The position numbers were made by a program, and so were the translations under genes. Below are positions 40,323 through 49,830 of a stretch of 64,000 nt of DNA, one piece after another (within the stretch, counting starts at the first letter, position 1; each line of letters begins with the position of its first letter). The DNA lies in NCBI RefSeq assembly GCF_019357415.1, contig NZ_CP048410.1, forward strand, positions 3,706,984-3,770,983, given 5' to 3'. Below the pieces are notes generated by a model that ran no database searches, was not told the origin of the DNA, and saw only the letters and a program-made list of their open reading frames with translations. This stretch comes from Gramella sp. MT6. GTDB lineage: Bacteria > Bacteroidota > Bacteroidia > Flavobacteriales > Flavobacteriaceae.

Positions 40323-41900
40323 TTAAGATATTAGTGGTAGTTTAATTATAAAGGTACTTCCTTTTCCTTTTTCGCTCTGTACCGTGATCTCCCCATGATG
40401 ATCCTCCACGATCTGCCTTGCATAAGCTAGACCTAAACCATGACCTTTCACATTATGGATATCGCCGGTATGTTCGCGATAAAATTTTTCAAATATTTTT
40501 TTCTGAACCAGTTTGTTCATTCCAACTCCCTGGTCTCTTATTTCACAGTATATATAATTCTTTACGTTCGTTGTATAAATGTCAATTTTCGGCGCATCTT
40601 CAGAATACTTGATCGCATTATCCAGGATATTCACGATCACATTGGTAAAGTGGTCCTGATTTGCCAGTATAGAAGATCTAAGAGCCCCAAAATGGGTTTG
40701 AATATATCCGCCGCGGTCTTCCACGATAAGTTCCACATGCGTTACCGCATCCAGGACGATGTCATGTAGCTGGTGTCTTTCCTTCTTAAGGTCGAGTTCA
40801 TTCTTCTCAAGCTTGGAAATACGCAGCACATTCTCTACCTGGGCATGCATCCTTTTATTCTCATCCCTGATCATTTGCAGATAACGGGATACTTTAGACT
40901 GATCTTCAATAACCTTAGGGTTCTTGATCGCATCCAGTGCCAGGTTGATCGTAGCAATTGGTGTCTTGAACTCGTGGGTCATATTATTTATAAAATCGGT
41001 CTTGATCTGTGATATCTGTCTTTGCTTGATCAACTGTGAAAGTGCACTTGAATATGCGATCACAATGATCAAAGTGAAAATTATTGAAAGACACGCCATT
41101 AATATCACCGATGATAATACCGCTTCTTTCTTATTAGTAAAATTGACCAGTAACTGATATCCGCTATTTCCTGCCCTGTCCATAAAAAGCGGAACCGCGT
41201 AGGTTGCAGGGTGATTAAGACTAAAATCTTCTGAATGAAGGTTTGTCGCAATGGAATTATTATAAACCCCATACTCAAATTCGGTCTTAAGATCTCTGCT
41301 GGCTAATTCTTCCTCTAATAATTCTCTAATCGTTTCGTCTGATACTCTTTTATGAACCGGAAGCCTAACTACCAGCTCTGAAATTGCCGAACGCAGGATA
41401 TCTTTCTCGACTTCCTCCATCCTGGACATGCGCTCTATATGTTCTATTCGCTGCCTCGCACTTAAATTATCCCCATCCAGCTGGTTATTACGAACAATAT
41501 CGGTCACCCTTTTATTGATCATTTTGGTGAACTGTATGCTGTCCTGGGCAAACTGCAAAAAACCTGAAGAGACTTTATAATCTTCTTCCAGGATAGTTTC
41601 TGTATTGAAGTAGGTCTCATTCCTGCTTTCATCCCTGTTAGAATAAAAATATTCGGTCAGGGTCCTGTCGCTAAGCTTGCTGTTTATACTATCCGGATTT
41701 TTGAACTGAAAATAATAACGTTCAAACTCCCTTTTCTGAATCTCTTCAGAAACGTTTATTAGAACCTGCTTGGCATTATAAGAAAACTGCTGTTCCCTAT
41801 CGTCAATGGTGCTTTTAATCCAATATCCCTGTACGAAAATTATACCGATTAGTGACAGGCTCATTAGGGCAACGAGAAGGACAAAAAGCTTCTTATTCAT
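40323..41900 (-). CDS. Sensor histidine kinase of the OmpR-type pair
   Basis: 525 residues from ATG 41900. TM1 (about 5-27), a periplasmic sensor of about 220 residues with charged coiled segments (ARQRIEHIERMSRMEEVEKD), TM2 (about 262-288), then HisKA with FINNMTHEFKTPIATINLAL (phospho-His) and HATPase with NILDNAIKYS, DQGVGM and GHGLGLAYARQI. No PAS or HAMP domain is evident. Its promoter has a -7 box only 5 nt before the ATG and an extended palindrome just upstream, so the transcript may be leaderless and self-regulated. Signal unknown. Confidence 0.92.
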   Translation of the reverse strand: MNKKLFVLLVALMSLSLIGIIFVQGYWIKSTIDDREQQFSYNAKQVLINVSEEIQKREFERYYFQFKNPDSINSKLSDRTLTEYFYSNRDESRNETYFNTETILEEDYKVSSGFLQFAQDSIQFTKMINKRVTDIVRNNQLDGDNLSARQRIEHIERMSRMEEVEKDILRSAISELVVRLPVHKRVSDETIRELLEEELASRDLKTEFEYGVYNNSIATNLHSEDFSLNHPATYAVPLFMDRAGNSGYQLLVNFTNKKEAVLSSVILMACLSIIFTLIIVIAYSSALSQLIKQRQISQIKTDFINNMTHEFKTPIATINLALDAIKNPKVIEDQSKVSRYLQMIRDENKRMHAQVENVLRISKLEKNELDLKKERHQLHDIVLDAVTHVELIVEDRGGYIQTHFGALRSSILANQDHFTNVIVNILDNAIKYSEDAPKIDIYTTNVKNYIYCEIRDQGVGMNKLVQKKIFEKFYREHTGDIHNVKGHGLGLAYARQIVEDHHGEITVQSEKGKGSTFIIKLPLIS

Positions 41901-41905
41901 GCGGT

Positions 41906-41956
41906 CAAAAGTAATATTTTAACATTTAGAGGTTAAAGTGTTTAACCAAATGTTAA
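41906..41956 (-). promoter_or_regulatory. Promoter and large palindrome ahead of the two-component pair
   Basis: On the minus strand TACTTTTG (41906-41913) fits the -7 box. Just upstream, a nested perfect palindrome: TTAACATTT (41919-41927) with AAATGTTAA (41948-41956), and GGTTAAA (41931-41937) with TTTAACC (41941-41947). It covers the -33 area, where a regulator would control access. Confidence 0.6.
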
Positions 41957-41964
41957 CAGAACTT

Positions 41965-42558
41965 CTAAGAATTTTTGCCTGCTTTTAAGATTTTGTCGTG
42001 AATATGTTCAACCTGTTGTTTAGTACTGGTGAGATCCTCATTAATTATTATGAAATCGGCCATTTCAGACTTTTTTTCATCGATCCACTGGTTGTCCATT
42101 CTCTGTTGGATTTCTTCACGGGAACTTTCGTCCCTTTTCTGAAGTCTCTTAATTCTAAGATCCCTTGGCGCAGTAACGAGTATACTGAGGTCACATTTTT
42201 TATAACCACCGGTTTCGAATAAGATTGCGGCTTCATAGATCACATATGCTGAAGACTGATCTTTCGCCCAATCTTTAAAATCCTTTTCTACTGCCGGATG
42301 AATGATCTTATTTAATTTTTCCAGCAGATCTTTATCGCTGAATACTTTTGAAGCAATGAATTTCCGCTCCGGATTATCCCCGGAATAAGAAGCTTCACCA
42401 AAAAGTTCGATGATCTGCTCTTTTATCTTCGCCGAGGTATTCATCAGTCTTTTTCCAGCCTCATCTGCGATATATACAGGGATACCCAATTCTTTAAAAA
42501 AACCGGCAACAGTTGTTTTTCCGCTGCCTATCCCACCGGTTAATCCTATGATCTTCAT
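41965..42558 (-). CDS. coaE: Dephospho-CoA kinase
   Basis: 197 residues. P-loop GLTGGIGSGKTTV at the start, ADEAGKRLM, IHPAVEKDF with the substrate-binding Asp region, YEAAILFETG and RLQKRDE (lid Arg). It phosphorylates dephospho-CoA in the last step of CoA synthesis. The gene overlaps ybbR by 4 nt and lies downstream of it; another CoA gene, coaBC, is 6 kb away. Normal length. Confidence 0.95.
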   Translation of the reverse strand: MKIIGLTGGIGSGKTTVAGFFKELGIPVYIADEAGKRLMNTSAKIKEQIIELFGEASYSGDNPERKFIASKVFSDKDLLEKLNKIIHPAVEKDFKDWAKDQSSAYVIYEAAILFETGGYKKCDLSILVTAPRDLRIKRLQKRDESSREEIQQRMDNQWIDEKKSEMADFIIINEDLTSTKQQVEHIHDKILKAGKNS

Positions 42559-43502
42559 CTTTTGATCACAAATTGGATACGACGTTCATTTAATCGTACG
42601 CTATTTATAAAATCTGGTTTTTCAACGATCTGGGCGATCATATAGTCATCCCCTTTTTTTACGTCCTTATAATTACAAACCACCCTGAAATCTGCAGCGC
42701 TAACACTTTCAAACTGTTTTAGATTTACCTGGTAGTAAACAATGACCGATTTTGGGAAATATGCCAGGTTAAGACCTTCGGGCACATTGATCACTTCCAC
42801 CGGGATCTCTGCACTACCTTCGGTGAATTTTTCGACCTTCTGAAAATATTTTACGCTATTTTCATAAAAACTTAGAACTCCAAGACCAGTGGTATCGATC
42901 TTTACAGAACCGTTCAGATCCTGGTTTACCTTATTCAACCTGATAGATTCGGTTTGTACGGTTTCTATACTATCAATGATTTTTTCGGGCCCACTAACTT
43001 TTACCGAATCTGGTCTAAGCTCCACAGGGTTTACCGCGGAAAAACCAACAGCATAGCTAACTTCTATCCTCGGTTCTACCTTGAGCATTTTATCCTTTTT
43101 GAACTGAAAAGGCACTACGATCTCTTCCTGAACGATCAACGAATTTTCAAAATCTATTTTTAACTGCTGCTCGATTTCCGAAAGGTGATTCTGAAGTGTA
43201 TATACCAGCTTATCATCGGTTTCCCTGGCCTTAGAAAGATCAATATCGAGCTTAGGATTGAAGATCTTAAAATAGTAAATACTGAAACCATTATCCTGTA
43301 GCTGCAGGTCTACATGGTCTGGACGCTCATCTGATATGCTTTTATCTAAAGGAGCATTAATATAGTTTACCGGGATCTCAATTAACTGGGTATAGGTTTT
43401 TGAAAACTGAACCAAAACCCACACTACGGCAGAAAAAATCAGAAAAAAACTGAAGGTCTTTGCACTTGCTTTTTTAAATCTTGGTCTTCTACGCACCGGC
43501 AT
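42555..43502 (-). CDS. YbbR-domain protein
   Basis: 315 residues, short basic N-terminus (MPVRRRPRFKKASAKTFSFF) followed by one membrane segment (about 17-36), then periplasmic beta-rich repeats typical of YbbR (LRPDSVKVSGPEKIIDSIETVQTESIRL; PVEVINVPEGLNLAYFPKSVIVYYQV). YbbR relatives control c-di-AMP cyclase (CdaR) in Firmicutes; here no cdaA-like gene is next to it. Overlaps coaE by 4 nt and the glycosyltransferase gene by 14 nt, so the three are one unit. Confidence 0.85.
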   Translation of the reverse strand: MPVRRRPRFKKASAKTFSFFLIFSAVVWVLVQFSKTYTQLIEIPVNYINAPLDKSISDERPDHVDLQLQDNGFSIYYFKIFNPKLDIDLSKARETDDKLVYTLQNHLSEIEQQLKIDFENSLIVQEEIVVPFQFKKDKMLKVEPRIEVSYAVGFSAVNPVELRPDSVKVSGPEKIIDSIETVQTESIRLNKVNQDLNGSVKIDTTGLGVLSFYENSVKYFQKVEKFTEGSAEIPVEVINVPEGLNLAYFPKSVIVYYQVNLKQFESVSAADFRVVCNYKDVKKGDDYMIAQIVEKPDFINSVRLNERRIQFVIKR

Positions 43503-44502
43503 TTTTTTTAAAGAATAACTGAGGGAACTCCTTTTCAGGTTGCTTGTTCAGGATTCCCGTTTTTATGGTTGAAATTAAAAATCCCAGTCCGTAACCCGAA
43601 AACTGAACAAAAACCGCCCTTAAAGCTAATATCCCAATATAAATACTTTTATTTTTTATCGCAGCATCTATGCCAATTATTAAAAAATAAATAAGGTAAC
43701 ATCCGGCATAGAACCACTCTCCCAATAGCGCCATTAGAACAGAGAAAATAAGTCCTAAAATAAAAAGACTGGGAAACCAGTAGGTGATCCTGGAAGACCC
43801 GGGATGCCATTTGTTGAGAATTGGCCTTACCATCCCGAATTTCTTAACCTGTAAATAGAACCTATCCCAGTCAATTCGGCGTTTATGAAATACTTTCGCT
43901 TCCGGGATCAGGCATATTTTGAATCCTTGTTTTTTCAACCTGAGGCTAAGATCGGGATCCTCACCGGGATGGATATATCCAAAACCCTGGCTTGCTTCAA
44001 AAGCTTTTCTGCTTATGCCCATATTAAAACTTCTTGGCTGAAAGCCTTTACCATTCCTACCTCCTCTTATTCCGCCTGTAGTGAAAAAAGAGGTCATGGT
44101 ATAATCTATTGCTTTCTGGATATTACTGAAAGAAGGATGTGCCGCATCTGGTCCGCCGAAACAATCACAATATTCACTGGAAAGAAACTTATGTACTTCC
44201 ATCAGGTAATATTCTGGAAGGATCACGTCTGAATCCAGGATGATAAAGTAATCTGATTTCGCCTTTTTCATCCCGTAATTACGTGAATCACCGGGACCCG
44301 AATTCGACTTATAATAATACCTGACATTGAGATCTTCTGAAAAATTCCTCACTACCTCATCTGCCCTAACACTGGAACCATCTTCAATGATAACCACCTC
44401 AAAGGAAACCTTCGAGATCAATTTCCTCATGCTTTCCAGCAATTCCCTGATCTCCTCGGGACGATTATAAACCGGAATTATGAAGGAATATTCTGGATGC
44501 AT
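43489..44502 (-). CDS. Family 2 glycosyltransferase with C-terminal membrane segments
   Basis: 337 residues. GT-A start EYSFIIPVYNRPEEIRELLESM, nucleotide-sugar DxD-like ILDSDVILPEYY, GGPDAAHPSFSNI and catalytic region GEDPDLSLRLKKQGF, then a KVFHKRRIDWDRF block. Two to three hydrophobic segments follow (about 235-320). It should transfer a sugar to a lipid or surface glycan at the inner membrane. First gene of a glycosyltransferase-ybbR-coaE unit; donor and acceptor unknown. A terminator lies before its start. Confidence 0.88.
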   Translation of the reverse strand: MHPEYSFIIPVYNRPEEIRELLESMRKLISKVSFEVVIIEDGSSVRADEVVRNFSEDLNVRYYYKSNSGPGDSRNYGMKKAKSDYFIILDSDVILPEYYLMEVHKFLSSEYCDCFGGPDAAHPSFSNIQKAIDYTMTSFFTTGGIRGGRNGKGFQPRSFNMGISRKAFEASQGFGYIHPGEDPDLSLRLKKQGFKICLIPEAKVFHKRRIDWDRFYLQVKKFGMVRPILNKWHPGSSRITYWFPSLFILGLIFSVLMALLGEWFYAGCYLIYFLIIGIDAAIKNKSIYIGILALRAVFVQFSGYGLGFLISTIKTGILNKQPEKEFPQLFFKKNAGA

Positions 44503-44512
44503 GTAAGCTGAT

Positions 44513-44565
44513 TAAAAAAAGAAACTGCCGAAATCTGCTCTATTAAGATACAGTTTTTCGGCAGT
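44513..44565 (-). terminator. Intrinsic terminator of fabI
   Basis: On the minus strand ACTGCCGAAA pairs with TTTCGGCAGT (44556-44565 with 44524-44533), followed by TTCTTTTTTT. Located 18 nt past the fabI stop. Confidence 0.85.
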
Positions 44566-44582
44566 ATATAAAGTTTAATTTT

Positions 44583-45404
44583 TTACTCTTCGTCTTTAGT
44601 AAAAGCTTCCATCACTTCCTGGCTAACTCCTGTATTGGAGAAACCACCATCATGGAAAAGATTTTGAAGGGTCACTTTCCTGGTAAGGTCTGAGAATAAG
44701 GTCAAAGTATAATTTGCACATTCTTCAGCTGTAGCATTTCCAAGCGGAGACATTTTCTCAGCAAAAGCGATAAATCCGTCAAATCCTTTTACTCCCTGAC
44801 CGGCAGTAGTTGGAGTTGGAGATTGAGAAATGGTGTTCACCCTTACTTTTTTATCCTTTCCGAAGAAATAACCAAAACTACGGGCGATAGACTCCAAATA
44901 AGCTTTGTTATCTGCCATATCATTATAATCCGGGAAAACTCTCTGGGCAGCCATGTAGCTAAGAGCTACAATACTTCCCCATTCGTTCATCGCGTCTTTC
45001 TTATAAAGAACCTGCATGGTCTTATGAAAAGACACGGCAGAAACGTCCCATCCTTTGGTAGTATAATCGTAGTTCATATCTGTATAGTGATTTCCTTTTC
45101 TCACGTTTACAGACATCCCGATAGAATGAAGTACAAAATCTATTTTACCTCCAAGGATCTCAACGGCTTTTTCAACCAGGTTCTCAAGATCCTCAACTTT
45201 TGTAGCATCAGCAGGAATGATCTCAGATCCGGTTTTCTCAGCTAGATCCTTGATACTTCCCATTCTCATGGCGATTGGCGCATTAGTTAGCACAAATGTT
45301 CCACCTTCTTCATGGACTTTTTCAGCAGTTTTCCAGGCGATAGAATTCTCATCCAGAGCTCCGAAAATTATCCCTCTTTTACCTTTTAGCAGGTTATATG
45401 ACAT
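44583..45404 (-). CDS. fabI: Enoyl-[acyl-carrier-protein] reductase
   Basis: 273 residues. The NAD-binding start KRGIIFGALDENSIAWKTAEKV, LHSIGMSVNV, then LSYMAAQRVFPDYNDMADNKAYL with Tyr160-x6-Lys167 (and Tyr150) as in FabI, and QSPTPTTAGQGVKGF. It catalyses the last, NADH-dependent step of fatty-acid elongation and is the target of triclosan. Stands alone, ended by a strong terminator. C-terminus FHDGGFSNTGVSQEV is typical. Confidence 0.95.
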   Translation of the reverse strand: MSYNLLKGKRGIIFGALDENSIAWKTAEKVHEEGGTFVLTNAPIAMRMGSIKDLAEKTGSEIIPADATKVEDLENLVEKAVEILGGKIDFVLHSIGMSVNVRKGNHYTDMNYDYTTKGWDVSAVSFHKTMQVLYKKDAMNEWGSIVALSYMAAQRVFPDYNDMADNKAYLESIARSFGYFFGKDKKVRVNTISQSPTPTTAGQGVKGFDGFIAFAEKMSPLGNATAEECANYTLTLFSDLTRKVTLQNLFHDGGFSNTGVSQEVMEAFTKDEE

Positions 45405-45674
45405 GTATTTTTTATTTTGTGGTTGTTAAGCCTGTAAATATAGCAAAGTTGTTGGAAATGGCTTATCAGTATTCTTTAATAAGAATTGAGTAGTTATTAT
45501 TGGGTAATCTGGGTTTTAGTGAAGATGCTAATTTTACAATCTCATTTTGTCATAACGAGTTGAGCAGAATAAAGCAAAAGCATTCTCAGACCTGGTAACC
45601 GCCGAAAGAGACTTCTCCACTGTGTTTCACACGCAGGACTTATTTACTCAGTTCTCGAAACTAATATCTAAAGC

Positions 45675-47327
45675 CTAATTAAGCAACGCTTTGGCGTGCG
45701 CTCTTGCAGAATCACTTTTGGTATTTCCACCGAGCATAAGTGCAAGCTCCTCGATACGATCATTTTCCTCCAACTCAACGATCTTCGTTTGCGTAGCGGT
45801 CTCGTTGTCTTCCTTGAATATTTTGAAATGTGTGCCCCCTTTACCGGCGATCTGAGGTAAATGCGTGATCGCGATCACTTGCATATTATTCCCCATCTTT
45901 TTCAGGATCTCCCCCATTTTCTTGGCGATCTCTCCAGAAACCCCTGTATCGATCTCATCAAAAATGATCGTAGGTAAATTACTTTGTGCCGCCAGAATAC
46001 TTTTCACGGCAAGCATGATCCTGGATAATTCTCCTCCTGAAGCCGCTTTTTTAATCTCCTTAAAACTTCCACCTTTATTTGCCGCCAGGTACCATTCCAG
46101 TTTATCAAGGCCATTGGAAAGAAATTCCTTTCCAATCTCAAGTTCAATATTCAACCTCGCATTAGGCATCCCAAGATCTTTAAGGATCTGCTCGGTTTGT
46201 TCAATAAATGCGGGAATAATCTTCTCCCTGTTCTCATGAAGCTTCATCGCGGTCTTTCTCAATTGAACTTCCTGATCTTTTATCGCATTCTGAACTTCAT
46301 TAAGGGCAGACTCTGCATTTTCAGTTACTGAAACCTTTTCCTGAAGCTCCTGTTTAATAGATAACAGTTCCTCAATATTCTCGGCATTATGCTTTTTCTG
46401 AAGATTATAGATGACCTGAAGTTTTTGGTTCACTACCTCAAGTTCTTCAGGATTAGCTTCAATTCTATCCAGAGCATCAGTCATTTCAGCCTCCACATCA
46501 TCAAGCTCGATGATCACGCTTTGTATGCGTTCATGGAAATTCTCATAATTAGCTGACAACCGGGATATTTTTGAAAGACTGGACCTTACAGATTTTAAGG
46601 TGTCAAGGCTCCCTATCTCCTCCTGCTGCAGTGTGTTCACAGCTGAACTAAGATTTTCGGTAAGCTCTTCTACATTGTTCAGTTCTTCATAACGCTCTTC
46701 AAGTTCCTCGAGCATTCCCTCCTTCAAATTAGCTTCTTCCAGCTCATTAAGAAGGAACACATTATAATCATATTCTTTTGCGGCTTGAGATTGCTGCTCC
46801 TTAAGTTCCTCGAAACGGTTCAGCAGAACCTTATATTCTTTTAGCTCCTTTTTATATTCAAGGATCACCCCTTCATTTTTGGCGATGGTATCGATCACAT
46901 TGAATTGATATTCCGCATTTCCAAGACTTAAGGTCTCGTGCTGGCTATGGATGTCTATAAGGTAAGTTCCCAGTTTTTGAAGCGCGGTTATCTTAACCGG
47001 AGTATCATTGATAAAAGCACGTGATTTACCTGAAGGCAGGATCTCCCGTCTAATAATACTTTGCTTTTCATAATCCAGATCTTCCTTTTTAAAGAAATTT
47101 TCCAGTTTATAATTTGAGATGCCAAAGGTTCCTTCTATCACACATTTCTTTTCTGTATCTCGAATAGAACTAAAATCTGCCCGGTCACCCAGCAAAAGTC
47201 CCAGAGCTCCCAACATTATAGATTTTCCTGCACCGGTCTCCCCTGTTATAATGGTAAAACCCGGCTGAAGACCAATATTGATATCTTCAATTAATGCGTA
47301 ATTTTTTATAGAAAGAGATGTAAGCAA
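45675..47327 (-). CDS. recN: DNA repair protein RecN
   Basis: 550 residues, start TTG 47327 giving MLTSLSIKNYALIEDINIGL. Walker A GETGAGKS near 28-35, a central coiled coil (about 150-350) and C-terminal signature SGGELSRIMLAVKSI with Walker B IIFDEIDTGVSG. RecN is an SMC-like protein for double-strand break repair. Last gene of the bamD-rpoZ-coaBC-porD-recN run; 58 nt after porD. Normal length. Confidence 0.95.
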   Translation of the reverse strand: MLTSLSIKNYALIEDINIGLQPGFTIITGETGAGKSIMLGALGLLLGDRADFSSIRDTEKKCVIEGTFGISNYKLENFFKKEDLDYEKQSIIRREILPSGKSRAFINDTPVKITALQKLGTYLIDIHSQHETLSLGNAEYQFNVIDTIAKNEGVILEYKKELKEYKVLLNRFEELKEQQSQAAKEYDYNVFLLNELEEANLKEGMLEELEERYEELNNVEELTENLSSAVNTLQQEEIGSLDTLKSVRSSLSKISRLSANYENFHERIQSVIIELDDVEAEMTDALDRIEANPEELEVVNQKLQVIYNLQKKHNAENIEELLSIKQELQEKVSVTENAESALNEVQNAIKDQEVQLRKTAMKLHENREKIIPAFIEQTEQILKDLGMPNARLNIELEIGKEFLSNGLDKLEWYLAANKGGSFKEIKKAASGGELSRIMLAVKSILAAQSNLPTIIFDEIDTGVSGEIAKKMGEILKKMGNNMQVIAITHLPQIAGKGGTHFKIFKEDNETATQTKIVELEENDRIEELALMLGGNTKSDSARAHAKALLN

Positions 47328-47385
47328 ATCGGTTAAAATTTGTGCTAAATATACGGGAGAAAAAAATTGAAATCAACCAAAAAGG

Positions 47386-48276
47386 CTATCGAATGTTTCG
47401 CCAGTTCCTGGCATACCTTGGAGCAATATTATTTAGAGTTTCAATAAGCTCGGCACTCTCTTCGTAAACCGGCCCTCCAGAGTAGACCGAGGTGATCTCA
47501 TCTGCCTTTGAATCGAAAAAGGTTCTTAACAACAGGGAATTATTCCGCCTGTTATTCATTACCTCGAGTTCTTCCAGAGCCTCAGCGATCACAGCCTTAC
47601 CTTTTGGAACATCCTCATGCATCACATCTAAACCAAGACGATGATATTCGTATAATGCTGTTCTATACTCTGCATAGGTATTGGCAAGGATATCTGCATT
47701 CAACCTAAATCTGGATCGCTGTCCGTCTGATCCTTTCCAGCCCTGAGAATTTCCCTGCTGGGCACTGGTCACGATTCGGTTAGCTTCTTCAAAATAAGGA
47801 GTACCACCTTCCGGAGAAAAAGTATCGGCATCTAGCCCCATGATGGTATAAACATAAAACGAGATTACTGACACCAGATTAGAGGTATAAGTATTCTGAC
47901 TATAATTTAGAGGCTGATATTCACGGTAATTAAAAGCTAATTGCTCATCATTGAAGTTAAAAACGGGAGTGATCATTGAGGTACCATAAACCGGCCTGGA
48001 AGACTGCACCTGAATGGTGCCATTGAAACTCTCCCCTTCAAAGCTGGTAATAGTGATGAACATACTGCAGTTAATACGCTCGTGAGGCTGAAATCTTCTA
48101 TCTGTCCAGTTTGTCTGGTTCACAAACTCATTTAACGAACGCTCCAGAGTTTTAAAAACAGAAAGATTTGCCTGCCCACTTTGCTCGGCATTTACGATAA
48201 CCTCACAATTAAGTTGTTGCGCCGTACAAAGCTGTAAGCCTAAAAAAATTAATATGAAACTTAAAATCTTACGCAT
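47386..48276 (-). CDS. porD: T9SS protein PorD (DUF4835)
   Basis: 296 residues with Sec signal MRKILSFILIFLGLQLCTA. The mature part matches DUF4835: LNCEVIVNAEQ, NEFVNQTNWTDRRF, ERINCSMFITI and SFEGESFNGTIQVQSSRPVYG, LGLDADTFSPEGGTPYF. DUF4835 proteins are called PorD and needed for type IX secretion in Porphyromonas; this window also holds a T9SS cargo gene. Overlaps coaBC by 8 nt. Periplasmic. The name rests on family recall. Confidence 0.85.
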   Translation of the reverse strand: MRKILSFILIFLGLQLCTAQQLNCEVIVNAEQSGQANLSVFKTLERSLNEFVNQTNWTDRRFQPHERINCSMFITITSFEGESFNGTIQVQSSRPVYGTSMITPVFNFNDEQLAFNYREYQPLNYSQNTYTSNLVSVISFYVYTIMGLDADTFSPEGGTPYFEEANRIVTSAQQGNSQGWKGSDGQRSRFRLNADILANTYAEYRTALYEYHRLGLDVMHEDVPKGKAVIAEALEELEVMNNRRNNSLLLRTFFDSKADEITSVYSGGPVYEESAELIETLNNIAPRYARNWRNIR

Positions 48277-49477
48277 GTAACAAATCTACGATCTCGTTTA
48301 AAATATCTGCGGCTACTTCTTTTTTAGATTTCAGTTCGAAATCCTTCTTTTTATCGGGATAGATAATACTTATCTTATTGGTATCACCTTTAAATCCTGC
48401 TCCCTGATCATTAAGTGAATTTAAAACAATAAAATCAAGATTTTTCTTTTTAAGCTTTTTTCTTGCATTCTCCTCTTCGTTATTCGTCTCCAAAGCAAAT
48501 CCAATTAACTTCTGACCGCTTTTAATATCACCTAAACTGGCAAGAATATCTTCAGTCTTGGTAAGTTCCAGAGTAAGCGAGTCATCATTTTTCTTGATCT
48601 TTTCGTTAGCAATGTTCTTCGGTTTATAATCGGCAACGGCTGCTGCGGCTATAAAAACATCTGCATTTTCAAAATTTGAATGTGCCGCCTCATACATTTC
48701 CCTCGTACTCGTAACCCGGATGAGATTGATCTTTTTCTCATCAACATTTAAATAGGTTGGTCCGGAGATCAAAGTAACCTCAGCCCCTAATTGCATCGCC
48801 CTGGTCGCGATCTCATATCCCATTTTCCCACTGGAATGGTTTCCAATAAAACGCACAGGATCTATAGCTTCGTATGTAGGACCGGCCGTTATTGTTATCT
48901 TTTTACCTTTTAAAGGAAGATCTTCAGAATAATATTTTTCAATGAATTGCAGGATGTCCTCTGGTTCAGCCATGCGACCTTCCCCATGTAAACCACTGGC
49001 AAGTTCGCCATCACCTGCAGGGATCATGATATTCCCGTAATCCTGGAGTGTCTTAAAACTATTTTTGGTAGAAGGATGCTTATACATATCCAGATCCATC
49101 GCCGGAGCGAAAAATACAGGACATTTAGCTGAAAGATAGGTGGCCAGTAGAAAGTTATCGCTATTCCCCGAAGCCATCTTGGAAAGAGTACTGGCTGTGG
49201 CAGGGGCTATAAGCATGAAATCGGCCCATAGGCCGAGTTCAACATGATTATTCCATTTCGCATTTTCATCTTCCTCATCTGTAAATGAAGAAAAAACTTC
49301 ATTCTTGGAAAGCGTGGAAAGTGTTAGCGGAGTGATAAATTCTTTCGCGGCTGGCGTCATAACGACTTTCACCTCTGCACCAGCCTTAACAAACAAGCGT
49401 ACTAATGAGGCAGTTTTAAATGCGGCAATACCTCCGGTAATACCCAATAAAACTTTTTTCCCCTTAAGTACAGACAT
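48269..49477 (-). CDS. coaBC: Bifunctional phosphopantothenoylcysteine decarboxylase / phosphopantothenate-cysteine ligase
   Basis: 402 residues. N-terminal flavoprotein decarboxylase (CoaC): GKKVLLGITGGIAAFKTASLV, active His in NHVELGLWADFMLIAPATA, PAMDLDMY. C-terminal ligase (CoaB) from about 190: KITITAGPTYEAIDPVRFIGNHSSGKMG, AAAVADYKPKNI and KLIGFALET. It makes 4'-phosphopantetheine in CoA synthesis. Lies between rpoZ and porD in a tight operon; 15 nt from rpoZ. Confidence 0.95.
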   Translation of the reverse strand: MSVLKGKKVLLGITGGIAAFKTASLVRLFVKAGAEVKVVMTPAAKEFITPLTLSTLSKNEVFSSFTDEEDENAKWNNHVELGLWADFMLIAPATASTLSKMASGNSDNFLLATYLSAKCPVFFAPAMDLDMYKHPSTKNSFKTLQDYGNIMIPAGDGELASGLHGEGRMAEPEDILQFIEKYYSEDLPLKGKKITITAGPTYEAIDPVRFIGNHSSGKMGYEIATRAMQLGAEVTLISGPTYLNVDEKKINLIRVTSTREMYEAAHSNFENADVFIAAAAVADYKPKNIANEKIKKNDDSLTLELTKTEDILASLGDIKSGQKLIGFALETNNEEENARKKLKKKNLDFIVLNSLNDQGAGFKGDTNKISIIYPDKKKDFELKSKKEVAADILNEIVDLLHA

Positions 49478-49492
49478 ATTTGAGTCCAGATT

Positions 49493-49822
49493 CTATTCTT
49501 CGGTATCTTTTGTATTACGGTAGTAGATCTTGTCTTCTAACCATTCCTGGATAGCAAGCGACTGTGGCTTAGGAAGTCTTTCGTAGAATTTAGAAACTTC
49601 GATCTGCTCCTTATTTTCAAAGATCTCATCAAGAGAATCGTTGTAAGTTGCAAATTCATCAAGTTTTTCCAATAATTCTTTCTTGATCTCACCGTTGATC
49701 TGCCCAGCTCTTTTAGCAACTATCGAGATCGCTTCGTAAATATTTCCGGTTGGCGCATCCACTTTGTTCCTGTCTATGGTAGTGGTGTTCACCGGTGCAT
49801 CAATTTTCTTAAAATCCATCAT
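49493..49822 (-). CDS. rpoZ: RNA polymerase omega subunit
   Basis: 109 residues, two ATGs at 49822 and 49819. Contains the omega/Rpb6 core APTGNIYEAISIVAKRAGQI and the Bacteroidota tail (EIKKELLEKLDEFATYNDSLDEIFENKEQIEVSKF...). It stabilises RNA polymerase. Eight nt after bamD; the bamD-rpoZ-coaBC-porD-recN order is common in Bacteroidota (memory). Confidence 0.88.
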   Translation of the reverse strand: MMDFKKIDAPVNTTTIDRNKVDAPTGNIYEAISIVAKRAGQINGEIKKELLEKLDEFATYNDSLDEIFENKEQIEVSKFYERLPKPQSLAIQEWLEDKIYYRNTKDTEE

Positions 49823-49830
49823 TCCTATTA

